Origin: Enterobacter sp. 10-1
GTDB lineage: Bacteria; Pseudomonadota; Gammaproteobacteria; Enterobacterales; Enterobacteriaceae
DNA length: 64,000 nucleotides
Direction: 5' to 3'
NCBI GenBank assembly: GCA_002270295.1
Contig: NISF01000003.1
Location: 1-64,000 of the forward strand
How positions within the stretch are numbered: position 1 is the first letter of the stretch; each line of letters begins with the position of its first letter. The notes under the pieces were generated by a model. The model searched no databases, was not told the DNA's origin, and worked only from the letters and a program-made list of their open reading frames with translations. Shown piece by piece: positions 18,779 through 36,069 of this stretch. Position numbers and translations under genes: made by a program.

Positions 18779-19429
18779 ATGCAGAAAGAAAAACTTTCGG
18801 CCTTAATGGATGGTGAAACGCTGGATAACGAACTGCTTAATGAGCTGAGCGGTTCTTCTGAAATGCAAAAGACCTGGGAGAGCTACCATCTCATCCGCGA
18901 TTCGCTGAGAGGCGATACCGCTGAGATGCTCCACTTTGATATCTCAGCTCGCGTGATGGCCGCCATTGAAAACGAGCCCGTTCGCCAGACGGTGCCGCTA
19001 ATTCCTGAATCTCAGCCGGCACCGCACCAGTGGCGTCAGATGCCTTTCTGGCAGAAAGTGCGTCCGTGGGCCAGTTCGCTTACTCAGATGGGCGTTGCCG
19101 CGTGCGTATCTCTTGCTGTTATCGTCGGCGTCCAGCAGTATAATGGGCAAACCGAATCATCTCAGCAGCCTGAAGCACCGGTGTTTAATACCATGCCGAT
19201 GATGGGTAAAGCGAGTCCGGTGAGCCTGGGCGTACCGGCAGATGCATCCGCAGGAACCGGCCAACAGGTGCAGGTCCAGGAGCAGCGTCGTCGTATTAAT
19301 GCCATGCTGCAGGACTATGAATTACAGCGTCGCCTGCATGCCGAACAGCTTCAGTTTGGTCAAGCCCAGACTCAGCAGGCCGCCGTTCAGGTACCGGGTT
19401 ATCAAACTTTAGGAACGCAATCGCAGTAA
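18779..19429 (+). CDS. rseA: Anti-sigma-E factor RseA
   Basis: An inner-membrane protein that holds sigma-E inactive until DegS and RseP cut it. The 216 residues have the cytoplasmic sigma-binding domain (about 1-66, MQKEKLSALMDGE), a single membrane span (about 100-117, MGVAACVSLAVIVGV) and a periplasmic domain ending in a Gln-rich tail. It is the second gene of the operon, and its stop overlaps the rseB start by one base (TAATG), implying coupled translation. Confidence 0.97.
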   Translation: MQKEKLSALMDGETLDNELLNELSGSSEMQKTWESYHLIRDSLRGDTAEMLHFDISARVMAAIENEPVRQTVPLIPESQPAPHQWRQMPFWQKVRPWASSLTQMGVAACVSLAVIVGVQQYNGQTESSQQPEAPVFNTMPMMGKASPVSLGVPADASAGTGQQVQVQEQRRRINAMLQDYELQRRLHAEQLQFGQAQTQQAAVQVPGYQTLGTQSQ

Positions 19430-20385
19430 TGAAGCAACTTTGGTGTGCCATGTCGCTCATGGCAGGCAGCCTGTTCTTCTCTGTCAACGCCTCGGCTGAT
19501 ACTTCTTCCGGGGCGTTGTTGCAGCAAATGAACCTGGCTAGCCAGTCCCTCAATTATGAGCTGTCTTTCGTCAGTATCAACAAACAGGGCGTTGAGTCGC
19601 TGCGTTATCGTCACGCACGGCTGAACAATCAACCTCTCGCTCAGCTTCTACAGCTCGATGGCCCCCGTCGTGAGGTTGTGCTGCGCGGTAACGAAATCAG
19701 CTATTTTGAGCCTGGGCTCGACCCGTTCACCTTGAACGGTGACTACATCGTTGATTCCCTGCCTTCACTGGCCTATACCGATTTCAAACGTCTGGCGGCA
19801 TACTACGACTTCATCTCCGTGGGGCGCACGCGTATTGCCGATCGCCTGTGCGAAGTGATCCGCGTGGTGGCGAGAGACGGAACGCGCTATAGCTATATCG
19901 TCTGGCTGGATGCGGAGACCCGGCTGCCGATGCGGGTCGATCTGCTCGATCGCGATGGCGAAACTCTGGAACAGTTCCGGGTTGTGTCCTTTAGCGTTGG
20001 CGATAAGGTAAGCAGCAGCATGGAGACCCTGGCGAAGGCTAATTTGCCTCCGCAGCTGTCGGTGCCGGAAGGCGGCGATAAAGCTAACTTCAACTGGGCG
20101 CCGGCCTGGCTACCGCAGGGCGTCTCCGAGATATCCAGCAGCCAGCGCCGTCTGCCAACCTTCGATGGCCCGGTGGAATCTCGTCTCTATTCGGACGGAC
20201 TGTTTAGCTTCTCGATTAACGTGAATCGCGCGACGGCAAACAGCAGCGATCAGCTGCTGCGCACCGGGCGTCGTACCGTGAGTACGACGGTACGCGACAG
20301 CGCGGAGATTACCGTGGTGGGTGAACTGCCGCCGCAAACGGCTAAGCGCATTGCCGACAGCATCAAATTTAAGGCCGTACAATGA
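19429..20385 (+). CDS. rseB: Sigma-E regulatory protein RseB
   Basis: A periplasmic protein that binds the RseA periplasmic domain and protects it from DegS. It is a sensor of mislocalised LPS/lipoprotein-type ligands. The 318 residues carry a cleavable signal peptide (about 1-24, cut after SASA-type NASA), a large MucB/RseB N-terminal domain and a smaller C-terminal domain. The start overlaps rseA by one base and the stop overlaps rseC by four (ATGA). Confidence 0.97.
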   Translation: MKQLWCAMSLMAGSLFFSVNASADTSSGALLQQMNLASQSLNYELSFVSINKQGVESLRYRHARLNNQPLAQLLQLDGPRREVVLRGNEISYFEPGLDPFTLNGDYIVDSLPSLAYTDFKRLAAYYDFISVGRTRIADRLCEVIRVVARDGTRYSYIVWLDAETRLPMRVDLLDRDGETLEQFRVVSFSVGDKVSSSMETLAKANLPPQLSVPEGGDKANFNWAPAWLPQGVSEISSSQRRLPTFDGPVESRLYSDGLFSFSINVNRATANSSDQLLRTGRRTVSTTVRDSAEITVVGELPPQTAKRIADSIKFKAVQ

Positions 20386-20861
20386 TTAAAGAGTGGGCGA
20401 CCGTCGTTTCCTGGCACAATGGAATGGCGCAGGTGCACTGCGATGTCAAAGCGTCCTGCAGCAGCTGCGCCTCTCGCGCCGGCTGCGGTAGCCGGGTGCT
20501 GAATAAGCTGGGACCGCAAACCAGCCACACTATCAGCGTGCCCAGCGCACAGCCGCTGAGCGCCGGGCAAAAAGTGGAGCTCGGCATCGCGGAAAGCAGC
20601 TTATTAGGCTCTGCGCTCTTAGTGTATATGGCACCGCTGTTTGGCCTGTTTGTGATGGCATCCATCTTCCAGGTGCTGTTCTCTAATGATTTTGCCTCCC
20701 TCTGCGGCGCGATACTCGGCGGCGTCGGCGGATTCCTGGTTGCGCGCGGGCTGTCCCCCGGTCTGGCCGCTCGCCAGTCGTGGCAGCCGATCATCATTAG
20801 CGTGGGTTTAGCGCCCGATTTAGTCCGTATTGAGACACCCTCTTCAGAAGCAGGCCAGTGA
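20382..20861 (+). CDS. rseC: SoxR-reducing / sigma-E locus protein RseC
   Basis: An inner-membrane protein of 159 residues. It has an N-terminal cytoplasmic Cys cluster (CDVKASCSSCASRAGCG, about 21-37), which is also found in the Rnf-associated RsxC-reducing system, and two membrane spans (about 75-95 and 105-125). In E. coli it contributes to SoxR reduction and only mildly to sigma-E control. It is the last gene of the operon, and its stop codon lies inside the terminator stem. Confidence 0.95.
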   Translation: MIKEWATVVSWHNGMAQVHCDVKASCSSCASRAGCGSRVLNKLGPQTSHTISVPSAQPLSAGQKVELGIAESSLLGSALLVYMAPLFGLFVMASIFQVLFSNDFASLCGAILGGVGGFLVARGLSPGLAARQSWQPIIISVGLAPDLVRIETPSSEAGQ

Positions 20862-20882
20862 TTCCACTGGCCTTTATTTTTT
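20853..20882 (+). terminator. Terminator of the rpoE-rseABC operon
   Basis: GGCCAGTG-ATTC-CACTGGCC followed by TTTATTTTTTATTT. The stem includes the rseC stop codon. Confidence 0.8.
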
Positions 20883-21047
20883 ATTTACCATTCTCGTAAG
20901 ATCCCGCCATTTACTCCGGTTATGCTAGCTGTAAGAGCATTTCCTGGTTTCACGGATGTAGTGTAGAATGCGGCGTTTTCGGATTAAAAAACGTCAGGCA
21001 CAGAACAGTGGCCTCATGATACGCGTAAGGCATAATTAACTCTAAAT

Positions 21048-22847
<1,800 letters not shown>

Positions 22848-22863
22848 CCATTAAGGAGTTGGC

Positions 22864-23838
22864 ATGGCGAACATGTTTGCCCTGATCCTGGTGATCGCAA
22901 CCCTGGTAACGGGGCTTTTATGGTGTCTGGATAAGTTTATCTTCGCACCGAAGCGCCGCGCAGGTCAGGCCGCCGCTCAGGCGGCGACCGGCGAAGGGCT
23001 TGATAAAACGACGCTGAAGAAAGTCGGCCCGAAACCGGGCTGGCTGGAAACGGGTGCCTCGGTGTTCCCGGTGCTGGCCATCGTGCTGGTGGTGCGTTCA
23101 TTTATTTACGAACCCTTCCAGATCCCGTCAGGCTCAATGATGCCGACGCTGCTGATCGGTGATTTTATTCTGGTAGAGAAGTTTGCTTACGGGATTAAAG
23201 ATCCTATCTACCAGAAAACGCTGATCGAGACCGGGCATCCGAAGCGTGGCGATATCGTGGTGTTTAAATACCCGGAAGATCCGCGCCTTGACTACATCAA
23301 GAGGGCGGTGGGTTTACCGGGTGATAAAGTCACCTACGATCCGCTGACCAAGCAGGTCACTATCCAGCCGGGATGCAGTTCCGGACAGGCGTGCGGCAAC
23401 GCGCTGCCGGTCACTTACTCCAACGTTGAGCCGAGCGATTTCGTCCAGACTTTCTCGCGCAGCAACGGCGGTGAAGCGACCAGCGGCTTCTGGCAGCTGC
23501 CGAAGGGCGAGAGCAAGGCTGACGGTATCCGTCTGACCGAACGCAAAGAGACGCTGGGTGACGTTACCCATCGGATTCTGACCGTGCCGATTGCTCAGGA
23601 TCAGGTAGGTATGTACTACCACCAGTCCGGTCTGCCGCTGGCGACCTGGATTGTGCCGCCGGGCCACTATTTCATGATGGGCGACAACCGCGATAATAGC
23701 GCGGACAGCCGCTACTGGGGCTTTGTGCCGGAAGCAAACCTGGTGGGTAAAGCCACGGCCATCTGGATGAGCTTCGAAAAACAGGAAGGCGAGTGGCCGA
23801 CCGGCGTACGTTTATCGCGCATCGGCAGCATCCACTAA
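22864..23838 (+). CDS. lepB: Signal peptidase I
   Basis: Cleaves signal peptides of exported proteins on the periplasmic face. The 324 residues are as in E. coli. Two N-terminal membrane segments (about 4-22 and 62-78) flank a cytoplasmic loop, and the catalytic Ser 91 lies in PSGSMMPT and Lys 146 in YIKRAVGLPGD. The MGDNRDNSADSR box is near 275. A GGAGTT ribosome site precedes the ATG. It is essential, and is co-transcribed with lepA. Confidence 0.97.
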   Translation: MANMFALILVIATLVTGLLWCLDKFIFAPKRRAGQAAAQAATGEGLDKTTLKKVGPKPGWLETGASVFPVLAIVLVVRSFIYEPFQIPSGSMMPTLLIGDFILVEKFAYGIKDPIYQKTLIETGHPKRGDIVVFKYPEDPRLDYIKRAVGLPGDKVTYDPLTKQVTIQPGCSSGQACGNALPVTYSNVEPSDFVQTFSRSNGGEATSGFWQLPKGESKADGIRLTERKETLGDVTHRILTVPIAQDQVGMYYHQSGLPLATWIVPPGHYFMMGDNRDNSADSRYWGFVPEANLVGKATAIWMSFEKQEGEWPTGVRLSRIGSIH

Positions 23839-23850
23839 TTTTCCTGACCG

Positions 23851-23885
23851 ATTCACGCTGCCGCCGCAATATCGGCAGCGTGAAT
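23851..23885 (+). terminator. Terminator-like hairpin after lepB
   Basis: ATTCACGCTGCCG/CGGCAGCGTGAAT is a 13-bp perfect stem just after the lepB stop, followed by ATTTAATATTTAAA, a weak T-rich tail. It separates lepAB from rnc-era-recO. Confidence 0.6.
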
Positions 23886-23983
23886 TATTTAATATTTAAA
23901 TCCATCCAAACTAACGACATCCCTTGTCGTTGCGTATAGAATATCCCCCCGAAGTTTTGGTTGTCTCTCGTAAGAGTGACACT

Positions 23984-24099
23984 GCACACGAAACCGCGTT
24001 GGTTGTTTATACTCTCAATAATTTGGGTTGCAGAAAGGCGACAAGCAAGCGCGCATGCAACGTGAAGTTGGCGAGAGTGCTCAGGTCGGTTTCGTGTGC
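23984..24099 (+). promoter_or_regulatory. rnc leader hairpin, likely RNase III self-processing site
   Basis: GCACACGAAACCG (23984-23996) is perfectly complementary to CGGTTTCGTGTGC (24087-24099). An inner stem ACTCTC/GAGAGT (24011-24016 with 24073-24078) is nested inside. A long double-stranded RNA in the 5' leader of rnc is what RNase III cuts to destabilise its own mRNA in E. coli. Confidence 0.75.
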
Positions 24100-24129
24100 T
24101 GCATTTTTGACGCATTCATTTATTGGTAA

Positions 24130-25715
<1,586 letters not shown>

Positions 25716-25719
25716 GTTT

Positions 25720-25846
25720 GATACTCTATGGCTTTCGAAGTGCAGGCAGGCGGCAGGACCGCGAGTCCCCGGGAGCTTACCGTCGTAAGTGACCAGGGTG
25801 TGCGGACGCAGCCAACGCCCCTGCAGCCTGCAAGACGACGCGTATG
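25720..25846. repeat. ERIC element between era and recO
   Basis: About 127 bp with the conserved ERIC core, AGTCCCCGGGAGCTTAC then GTAAGTGACCAGGGTG (25764-25802). It has the flanking GCAGGCAGGCGGCAGG and GCAGCCAAC..CTGCAGCCTG arms and ends in CGACGCGTATG. The family consensus was recognised from the known ERIC primer sequences. The right end coincides with the recO start. Confidence 0.9.
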
Positions 25847-26587
25847 ATGGAAGGCTGGCAGCGCGCTTTCGTTCTGCATAGTCGTCCCTGGAGCGAAACC
25901 AGCCTGATGCTGGACGTCTTCACGGAAGAGTCGGGCCGCGTGCGCCTTGTTGCTAAAGGCGCGCGTTCCAAACGCTCCAGCCTCAAAGGCGCTCTCCAAC
26001 CTTTTACCCCCTTACTGCTCCGCTTTGGCGGCCGTGGCGAAGTCAAAACGCTGCGCAGCGCCGAAGCCGTTTCGCTGGCGCTCCCGCTCAGCGGGATCAC
26101 GCTCTATAGCGGCCTCTACGTCAATGAGCTGCTCTCCCGCGTGCTCGAACACGAAACCCGCTTCTCTGAACTGTTCTTCGACTACCTGCACTGCCTCCAG
26201 GCGCTGGCCGGCGCGAGCGGTTCGCCGGAACCCGCTCTACGGCGTTTCGAGCTGGCCCTGCTCGGGCATCTCGGCTACGGCGTCGATTTCCTGCACTGCG
26301 CCGGTAGCGGCGAAGCGGTCTCCGATACCATGACCTATCGTTACCGCGAAGAAAAAGGCTTTATCGCCAGCATGGTTATTGATAACAGCAGCTTTACCGG
26401 GCACCATTTGAAAGCGCTGGCTAACCGTGAATTTCCGGATAGCGATGCCTTACGTGCTGCCAAACGCTTTACCCGTATCGCCCTGAAGCCGTATCTTGGC
26501 GGCAAGCCGCTAAAGAGCCGGGAGCTGTTTCGCCAGTTTATCCCCGCCAGAGCGGCGCGAGCAGATAAAACAAATAATGAACAATGA
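25847..26587 (+). CDS. recO: DNA repair protein RecO
   Basis: A RecFOR pathway mediator that loads RecA on SSB-coated DNA and anneals strands. It has 246 residues: an N-terminal OB fold (about 1-80, [17 protein letters not shown]) and a helical C-terminal part. Two consecutive ATGs exist (25844 and 25847). The second gives the family N-terminus MEGWQRAF, while the first lies on the last bases of the ERIC repeat. No clear Shine-Dalgarno is visible upstream because that stretch is ERIC sequence. The C-terminal tail after RQFIPAR differs from E. coli. Confidence 0.95.
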   Translation: MEGWQRAFVLHSRPWSETSLMLDVFTEESGRVRLVAKGARSKRSSLKGALQPFTPLLLRFGGRGEVKTLRSAEAVSLALPLSGITLYSGLYVNELLSRVLEHETRFSELFFDYLHCLQALAGASGSPEPALRRFELALLGHLGYGVDFLHCAGSGEAVSDTMTYRYREEKGFIASMVIDNSSFTGHHLKALANREFPDSDALRAAKRFTRIALKPYLGGKPLKSRELFRQFIPARAARADKTNNEQ

Positions 26588-26595
26588 GGATTGTC

Positions 26596-27326
26596 ATGGC
26601 TGAATTACTGTTAGGGGTCAACATTGACCATATCGCTACGCTACGTAACGCCCGCGGCACCGCATACCCGGACCCGGTACAGGCAGCTTTTATCGCCGAG
26701 CAGGCCGGCGCCGACGGTATTACCGTGCATCTGCGTGAAGATCGCCGCCATATCACCGACCGCGATGTGCGCATCCTGCGTCAGACGCTAGGTACCCGCA
26801 TGAATCTCGAAATGGCGGTGACCGAAGAGATGCTGGCTATCGCCTGCGAAACCAAACCGCATTTCTGCTGCCTGGTGCCGGAAAAGCGCCAGGAAGTGAC
26901 CACCGAGGGCGGCCTGGACGTGGCCGGCCAGCGCGAAAAAATGCGCGATGCCTGCCAGCGTCTTGCCGATGCCGGCATTCTGGTTTCGCTGTTCATTGAT
27001 GCCGATTTTGCGCAAATTAAGGCGGCGGCGGAAGTCGGCGCGCCCTATATCGAAATTCACACCGGCTGCTACGCGGATGCCGAAAGCGACGCTCAGCAGG
27101 CCAAAGAGCTCGAGCGCATTGCGAAAGCGGCCACCTACGCCGCCAGCCTTGGCCTGAAGGTCAATGCCGGACACGGTCTGACCTACCACAACGTCAAGGC
27201 CATCGCCCGACTGCCGGAAATGCATGAGCTGAATATTGGCCACGCGATTATCGGTCGCGCGGTGATGAGCGGCCTGAAGGAAGCGGTTGCTGAAATGAAG
27301 CGCCTGATGCAGGAAGCCCGTCCTTA

Positions 27327-27327
<1 letters not shown>
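26596..27327 (+). CDS. pdxJ: Pyridoxine 5'-phosphate synthase
   Basis: Condenses 1-deoxyxylulose 5-phosphate with aminoacetone phosphate to pyridoxine 5'-phosphate. The 243-residue TIM-barrel has [15 protein letters not shown] (about 6-20), the substrate loop [10 protein letters not shown] (about 44-53), the EIHTGCYAD turn and GHGLTYHN near 195. An in-frame ATG four codons earlier is ignored because GAGG lies between it and the ATG at 26596 at good spacing. Its stop overlaps acpS by one base, so the two are coupled. Confidence 0.97.
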
Positions 27328-28869
<1,542 letters not shown>

Positions 28870-29076
28870 AGGTTTTCCTGAGGACGGCCTTCACCCTCTG
28901 CTGAAAGAATTTTGTATTCGATTATAAGAGGATTATGGCGAATTAAAAATTCTGGCGCTGAGATTTCTTGAGGAACGACCTTAACCCAAATTCAACGCCC
29001 GCAGATGTTTTTAATATTAAGGGTGCAAGGCTGGTAAGCTATCGGCTGCTGGAATGACTAAAAGAAGAGGTCGGGT

Positions 29077-29712
29077 TTGAATAGCGCTATGCGTCGGGTG
29101 GTCTTTTTTGATCTTGATGGAACCCTGCACCAGCAGGATATGTTTGGCAGCTTCATACGCTACGTGTTGCGTCATCAGCCTCTGAATCTGCTGCCGGTGA
29201 TGCTGTTGCTGCCGCTTATCCTCGGCGGGCTGCTGGTCAACGGCAGGGCGGCGCGCTGGCCGATGAGCCTGCTGCTGTGGGCGTCCACCTGCGGGCGCAG
29301 TGAGGCGAAGCTCAAGCGCCTTGAGGCGAACTTCGTCCGCTGGTTTCGCCAGCACGTGACGGCGTTCCCGGTGGTGCATGCCCGGCTAACGGGCTATTTG
29401 ACCAGCACCGATGCCGACGTCTGGCTGATCACCGGTTCGCCGCAGTCGCTGGTGGAGCAGGTCTATTTTGATACGCCCTGGCTACCGAGGGTGAACGTGA
29501 TTGCCAGCAGGATGGCGCGGCGCTACGGCGGCTGGGTCCTGACTCTGCGCTGTCTGGGGCATGAAAAAGTGGTTCAGCTGGAGCAAAAAATTGGCGCGCC
29601 GCTGCGGTTGTATAGCGGCTATAGCGACAGCGAGCAGGATAATCCGCTGCTCTGCTTTTGCCAGCATCGCTGGCGGGTGACGCCGCAGGGCGACCTGCAT
29701 CAGCTAGAGTGA
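29077..29712 (+). CDS. pgpC: Phosphatidylglycerophosphatase C
   Basis: Dephosphorylates phosphatidylglycerophosphate to phosphatidylglycerol in the inner membrane. It is a HAD-family phosphatase of 211 residues with nucleophile motif FFDLDGTL (about 9-16), a hydrophobic segment (about 37-55) and the second HAD motif LITGSPQ (about 116). The start is TTG at 29077, six bases behind AGAAGAGG, which gives the same length as E. coli PgpC. An ATG at 29089 is the alternative. Divergent from yfhH. Confidence 0.92.
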   Translation: MNSAMRRVVFFDLDGTLHQQDMFGSFIRYVLRHQPLNLLPVMLLLPLILGGLLVNGRAARWPMSLLLWASTCGRSEAKLKRLEANFVRWFRQHVTAFPVVHARLTGYLTSTDADVWLITGSPQSLVEQVYFDTPWLPRVNVIASRMARRYGGWVLTLRCLGHEKVVQLEQKIGAPLRLYSGYSDSEQDNPLLCFCQHRWRVTPQGDLHQLE

Positions 29713-29722
29713 TAGTGTGTAA

Positions 29723-31812
<2,090 letters not shown>

Positions 31813-31976
31813 ATAGTTAATCTTCTGCAGCTCTGTGTTCCTCAGCAGACTATGACCAGAAAAAGTAAAAGGTTGTCGATGAATGAGCGGCATTTTGCTT
31901 AAGAATGCGCCAGTTGGCAACTTATTCGCGATAGGGGTCACATTTATTGATAAACACAGGGAATGATTTTATTTCC

Positions 31977-31992
31977 ACGCAAACGGTTTCGT
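31977..31992. promoter_or_regulatory. PurR operator and promoter of purL
   Basis: ACGCAAACGGTTTCGT matches the PurR box (consensus ACGCAAACGTTTNCNT). A -10 TATAAT lies at 32010-32015, so the operator covers the -35 region. This means repression by PurR when purines are present. Confidence 0.88.
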
Positions 31993-32067
31993 CAGGGCAC
32001 AGGATTCACTATAATAGCGCCCGTTTCCCCCCTGGCTCATATTGAAAGCTTCGAAGACGAGAGACTT

Positions 32068-35000
32068 ATGATGGAAATTTTGCGTGGTTCGCCTGCACTG
32101 TCGGCATTTCGTATTAATAAACTGCTGGCACGTTTTCAGGCGGCCAACATACCGGTAAGCACAATATATGCAGAGTATGTTCATTTTGCCGACCTGAACG
32201 CCCCGCTCGGCGGTGAGGATCGCGAGAGGCTGGCACGACTGCTCAAGTATGGCCCAAGCTTAAGTAGCCATACCCCAACCGGTAAATTACTGCTCGTCAC
32301 CCCCCGCCCTGGCACCATCTCCCCCTGGTCTTCTAAAGCTACCGATATTGCCCATAACTGCGGCCTGGCACAGGTTGTGCGCCTTGAGCGCGGCGTGGCG
32401 TACTACGTTGAAGCCGGTACGCTGAGCGCTGAGCAGTGGGCCGTCGTTGCGGCTGAACTGCACGACCGGATGATGGAAAGCGTATTCGACGCGCTGGAAG
32501 AGGGCGAGAAGCTGTTCGCTCAGCATCAACCTGCGCCGGTCACCAGCGTTGACCTGCTGGGCCAGGGCCGCCAGGCGCTGATCGACGCTAACCTCCGTCT
32601 GGGGCTGGCGCTGGCGGAAGATGAAATCGACTATCTGCAGGATGCCTTCAAAACGCTAGGCCGTAATCCGAACGATATCGAACTATATATGTTCGCGCAG
32701 GCTAACTCCGAGCACTGCCGCCACAAGATTTTTAACGCCGATTGGGTTATCGACGGCGAACAGCAGCCGAAGTCGCTGTTTAAGATGATCAAAAATACCT
32801 TTGAGAAGACCCCGGATTACGTTCTATCTGCCTATAAAGACAACGCCGCGGTCATGGAAGGTTCAGAAGTCGGTCGCTTCTTTGCCAGCCATCAGGAAGG
32901 AATTTATGACTACCATCAGGAAGCGGCGCATATCCTGATGAAGGTAGAAACGCATAACCACCCGACGGCGATTTCCCCGTGGCCGGGCGCGGCGACCGGT
33001 TCCGGCGGCGAAATCCGCGATGAAGGCGCAACCGGACGCGGGGCGAAACCCAAAGCGGGCCTGGTCGGGTTCTCGGTTTCTAACCTGCGCATCCCGGGCT
33101 TTGAGCAGCCGTGGGAAGAAGATTTTGGCAAACCGGACCGCATTGTCACCGCGTTGGATATCATGACCGACGGCCCGCTGGGCGGCGCGGCGTTTAACAA
33201 CGAATTTGGTCGTCCGGCGCTGAACGGCTACTTCCGCACCTATGAAGAAAAGGTTACCAGCCACAATGGTGAAGAGCTGCGCGGCTATCACAAGCCGATC
33301 ATGCTGGCTGGCGGCATCGGCAACATTCGCGCTGAGCACGTCCAGAAAGGTGAAATTATCGTTGGGGCGAAGCTTATTGTTCTCGGCGGCCCGGCGATGA
33401 ACATTGGCCTCGGCGGCGGAGCGGCATCGTCTATGGCATCCGGTCAGTCTGATGCGGACCTCGATTTTGCCTCCGTACAGCGTGACAACCCGGAAATGGA
33501 GCGCCGCTGTCAGGAGGTCATTGACCGCTGCTGGCAGCTGGGCGAAGCCAACCCGATTCTCTTTATTCACGACGTCGGCGCGGGCGGTCTTTCGAACGCG
33601 ATGCCGGAGCTGGTTAGCGACGGCGGCCGCGGCGGCAAATTCCAGCTGCGCGATATTCTTAGCGATGAGCCGGGTATGAGCCCGCTGGAAATCTGGTGCA
33701 ACGAATCACAGGAGCGCTACGTGCTGGCGGTGGCGCCGGACCAGCTGCCGCTTTTCGACGAGCTGTGCCGCCGCGAGCGCGCGCCTTACGCCGTGATCGG
33801 CGACGCTACCGAAGAGCTGCATCTGAATATGAGCGACAGCCATTTCAACGATCAGCCGATCGATCTGCCCTTGGACGTGCTGTTGGGCAAAACGCCGAAA
33901 ATGACCCGCGACGTGCAGACCCTGAAGGCGAAAGGTGAAGCGCTGAATCGCCAGGGAATGACCGTTGCCGATGCGGTAAATCGCGTTCTGCACCTGCCGG
34001 CGGTGGCGGAGAAAACCTTCCTCGTCACCATCGGCGACCGTACCGTTACCGGCATGGTGGCGCGCGATCAGATGGTTGGTCCGTGGCAGATCCCGGTGGC
34101 TAACTGTGCGGTCACCACCGCCAGCCTCGATAGCTACTACGGCGAAGCGATGGCCCTTGGCGAACGTACGCCGGTGGCGTTACTGGACTTTGCCGCCTCC
34201 GCCCGCCTGGCGGTAGGCGAAGCGCTGACCAACATGGCGGCAACGCAGATTGGTGCGCTGAATCGCGTGAAGCTTTCGGCAAACTGGATGGCGGCGGCCG
34301 GACACCCGGGCGAAGATGCCGGCCTGTACGAAGCGGTAAAGGCGGTTGGTGAAGAGCTGTGTCCGGCTCTGGGCCTGACTATCCCGGTCGGCAAAGATTC
34401 GATGTCGATGAAAACCCGCTGGCAGGAAGGCAGCGAGCAGCGCGAGATGACTTCTCCGCTGTCACTGGTGATCACCGCTTTTGCCCGCGTGGAAGATGTG
34501 CGTCGTACCGTGACGCCGCAGCTCTCCAGCGAAGACAACGCCCTGCTGCTGATTGATTTAGGCAACGGGCGCAACGCGCTGGGCGCGACCGCGCTGGCGC
34601 AGGTTTATCGCCAGCTGGGCGATACCCCGGCAGACGTTCGCGATGTTGCGCAGCTGAAAGGCTTCTGGGACGCAATGCAGGCGCTGGTGGCCGAACGTAA
34701 GCTGCTGGCTTACCACGACCGTTCTGACGGCGGCCTGCTGGTGACGCTGGCCGAGATGGCCTTTACCGGCCACTGCGGCCTGACGGCGGACATTGCCGCG
34801 CTGGGCGACGATAGCCTGGCGGCGCTGTTCAACGAAGAGCTCGGCGCGGTTATTCAGGTTCGCGCCGCGGATCGCGAGGCGGTTGAAGCGCTGCTGGCGT
34901 CCCACGGCCTGGCGGAGTGCACCCACTACCTCGGTCAGGCAACGGCGGGCGACCGCTTTGTCATCACCGCCGACGGCAGCCCGGTATTCAGCGAAAGCCG

Positions 35001-35955
35001 CTCTACGCTGCGTACGTGGTGGGCAGAAACCACCTGGCAGATGCAGCGTCTGCGCGATAACCCCGAGTGCGCCGATAGCGAACACGCCGCGAAAAGCAAC
35101 GATAGCGATCCGGGCCTCAACGTTAAGCTCTCCTTCGATATCAGCGAAGATATCGCCGCGCCGTACATTGCGACCGGCGCGCGTCCGAAGGTGGCGGTAC
35201 TGCGCGAGCAGGGCGTCAACTCGCACGTGGAGATGGCCGCGGCCTTCCATCGCGCGGGCTTTGATGCCGTTGACGTGCATATGAGCGACCTGCTTGCGGG
35301 CCGTACCGGTCTTGCCGACTTCCAGGCGCTGGTTGCCTGCGGCGGCTTCTCCTACGGCGACGTGCTGGGGGCGGGCGAAGGCTGGGCGAAATCGATTCTG
35401 TTCAACGACCGCGTGCGCGATGAGTTTGCGACCTTCTTCCATCGTCCGCAGACCCTGGCGCTGGGCGTGTGTAACGGCTGTCAGATGATGTCCAACCTGC
35501 GGGAGCTGATCCCGGGAAGCGACCTGTGGCCGCGCTTCGTGCGTAACTACTCTGACCGCTTTGAGGCGCGCTTCAGCCTGGTCGAAGTGACGCAAAGCCC
35601 GTCTCTGCTGCTGCAGGGAATGGTCGGCTCCATGATGCCCATCGCCGTTTCTCACGGTGAAGGGCAGGTGGAGGTGCGCGACGGCGCGCATCTGGCGCAG
35701 CTTGAGAGCAAAGGGCTGGTCGCGCTACGCTTCGTGGATAACTTCGGTAAAGTCACCGAAAGCTACCCGGCGAACCCGAACGGCTCGCCGAACGGGATTA
35801 CCGCCGTCACCAGCGAAAGCGGTCGTGCCACCATCATGATGCCGCACCCTGAGCGCGTCTTCCGTACCGTGGCAAACTCCTGGCACCCGGAAAACTGGGG
35901 AGAGGACAGCCCGTGGATGCGTATTTTCCGCAACGCGCGTAAGCAGTTAGGCTAA
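32068..35955 (+). CDS. purL: Phosphoribosylformylglycinamidine synthase
   Basis: Makes FGAM from FGAR, glutamine and ATP in purine synthesis. It is the large single-chain type, 1295 residues, identical in length to E. coli. It has an N-terminal PurS-like part, two AIR-synthase-like ATPase halves with the signature [19 protein letters not shown] (about 293-311), and a C-terminal class I glutaminase with the Cys in GVCNGCQMM (about 1132-1140) and the HPE triad motif near the end (MPHPERVF). The chosen first of two ATGs follows GACGAGAG. Monocistronic with its own terminator. Confidence 0.98.
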   Translation: MMEILRGSPALSAFRINKLLARFQAANIPVSTIYAEYVHFADLNAPLGGEDRERLARLLKYGPSLSSHTPTGKLLLVTPRPGTISPWSSKATDIAHNCGLAQVVRLERGVAYYVEAGTLSAEQWAVVAAELHDRMMESVFDALEEGEKLFAQHQPAPVTSVDLLGQGRQALIDANLRLGLALAEDEIDYLQDAFKTLGRNPNDIELYMFAQANSEHCRHKIFNADWVIDGEQQPKSLFKMIKNTFEKTPDYVLSAYKDNAAVMEGSEVGRFFASHQEGIYDYHQEAAHILMKVETHNHPTAISPWPGAATGSGGEIRDEGATGRGAKPKAGLVGFSVSNLRIPGFEQPWEEDFGKPDRIVTALDIMTDGPLGGAAFNNEFGRPALNGYFRTYEEKVTSHNGEELRGYHKPIMLAGGIGNIRAEHVQKGEIIVGAKLIVLGGPAMNIGLGGGAASSMASGQSDADLDFASVQRDNPEMERRCQEVIDRCWQLGEANPILFIHDVGAGGLSNAMPELVSDGGRGGKFQLRDILSDEPGMSPLEIWCNESQERYVLAVAPDQLPLFDELCRRERAPYAVIGDATEELHLNMSDSHFNDQPIDLPLDVLLGKTPKMTRDVQTLKAKGEALNRQGMTVADAVNRVLHLPAVAEKTFLVTIGDRTVTGMVARDQMVGPWQIPVANCAVTTASLDSYYGEAMALGERTPVALLDFAASARLAVGEALTNMAATQIGALNRVKLSANWMAAAGHPGEDAGLYEAVKAVGEELCPALGLTIPVGKDSMSMKTRWQEGSEQREMTSPLSLVITAFARVEDVRRTVTPQLSSEDNALLLIDLGNGRNALGATALAQVYRQLGDTPADVRDVAQLKGFWDAMQALVAERKLLAYHDRSDGGLLVTLAEMAFTGHCGLTADIAALGDDSLAALFNEELGAVIQVRAADREAVEALLASHGLAECTHYLGQATAGDRFVITADGSPVFSESRSTLRTWWAETTWQMQRLRDNPECADSEHAAKSNDSDPGLNVKLSFDISEDIAAPYIATGARPKVAVLREQGVNSHVEMAAAFHRAGFDAVDVHMSDLLAGRTGLADFQALVACGGFSYGDVLGAGEGWAKSILFNDRVRDEFATFFHRPQTLALGVCNGCQMMSNLRELIPGSDLWPRFVRNYSDRFEARFSLVEVTQSPSLLLQGMVGSMMPIAVSHGEGQVEVRDGAHLAQLESKGLVALRFVDNFGKVTESYPANPNGSPNGITAVTSESGRATIMMPHPERVFRTVANSWHPENWGEDSPWMRIFRNARKQLG

Positions 35956-35979
35956 ACCGGCTCCTGGTTCCTTGTTCTA

Positions 35980-36011
35980 AAAGGCCTCCCGCGAAAGCGG
36001 GGGGCCTTTTT
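35980..36011 (+). terminator. Intrinsic terminator of purL
   Basis: AAAGGCCTCCCGC-GAAA-GCGGGGGGCCTTTTT, a long stem with a GAAA tetraloop and a T run. Confidence 0.9.
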
Positions 36012-36036
36012 GTTTGTGATGGGTATCGCAGCAGGG

Positions 36037-36054
36037 TGTCGGGATTTACCGACA
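36037..36054. promoter_or_regulatory. GlrR binding site upstream of glmY (distal)
   Basis: TGTCGGGATTTACCGACA is a perfect TGTC-N10-GACA inverted repeat, the GlrR consensus. It lies about 200 bp upstream of the glmY sigma-54 promoter. Confidence 0.85.
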
Positions 36055-36069
36055 AACGCGAGGAAGGAG

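Noticed and set aside
28870-29076. yfhH-pgpC spacer examined for a small RNA or repeat
   Set aside because: Only AT-rich promoter-like sequence; no convincing hairpin with T run or known RNA.
34558-35691. 377-codon frame on the minus strand across purL
   Set aside because: Antisense shadow of purL; composition driven by codon bias of the sense gene.
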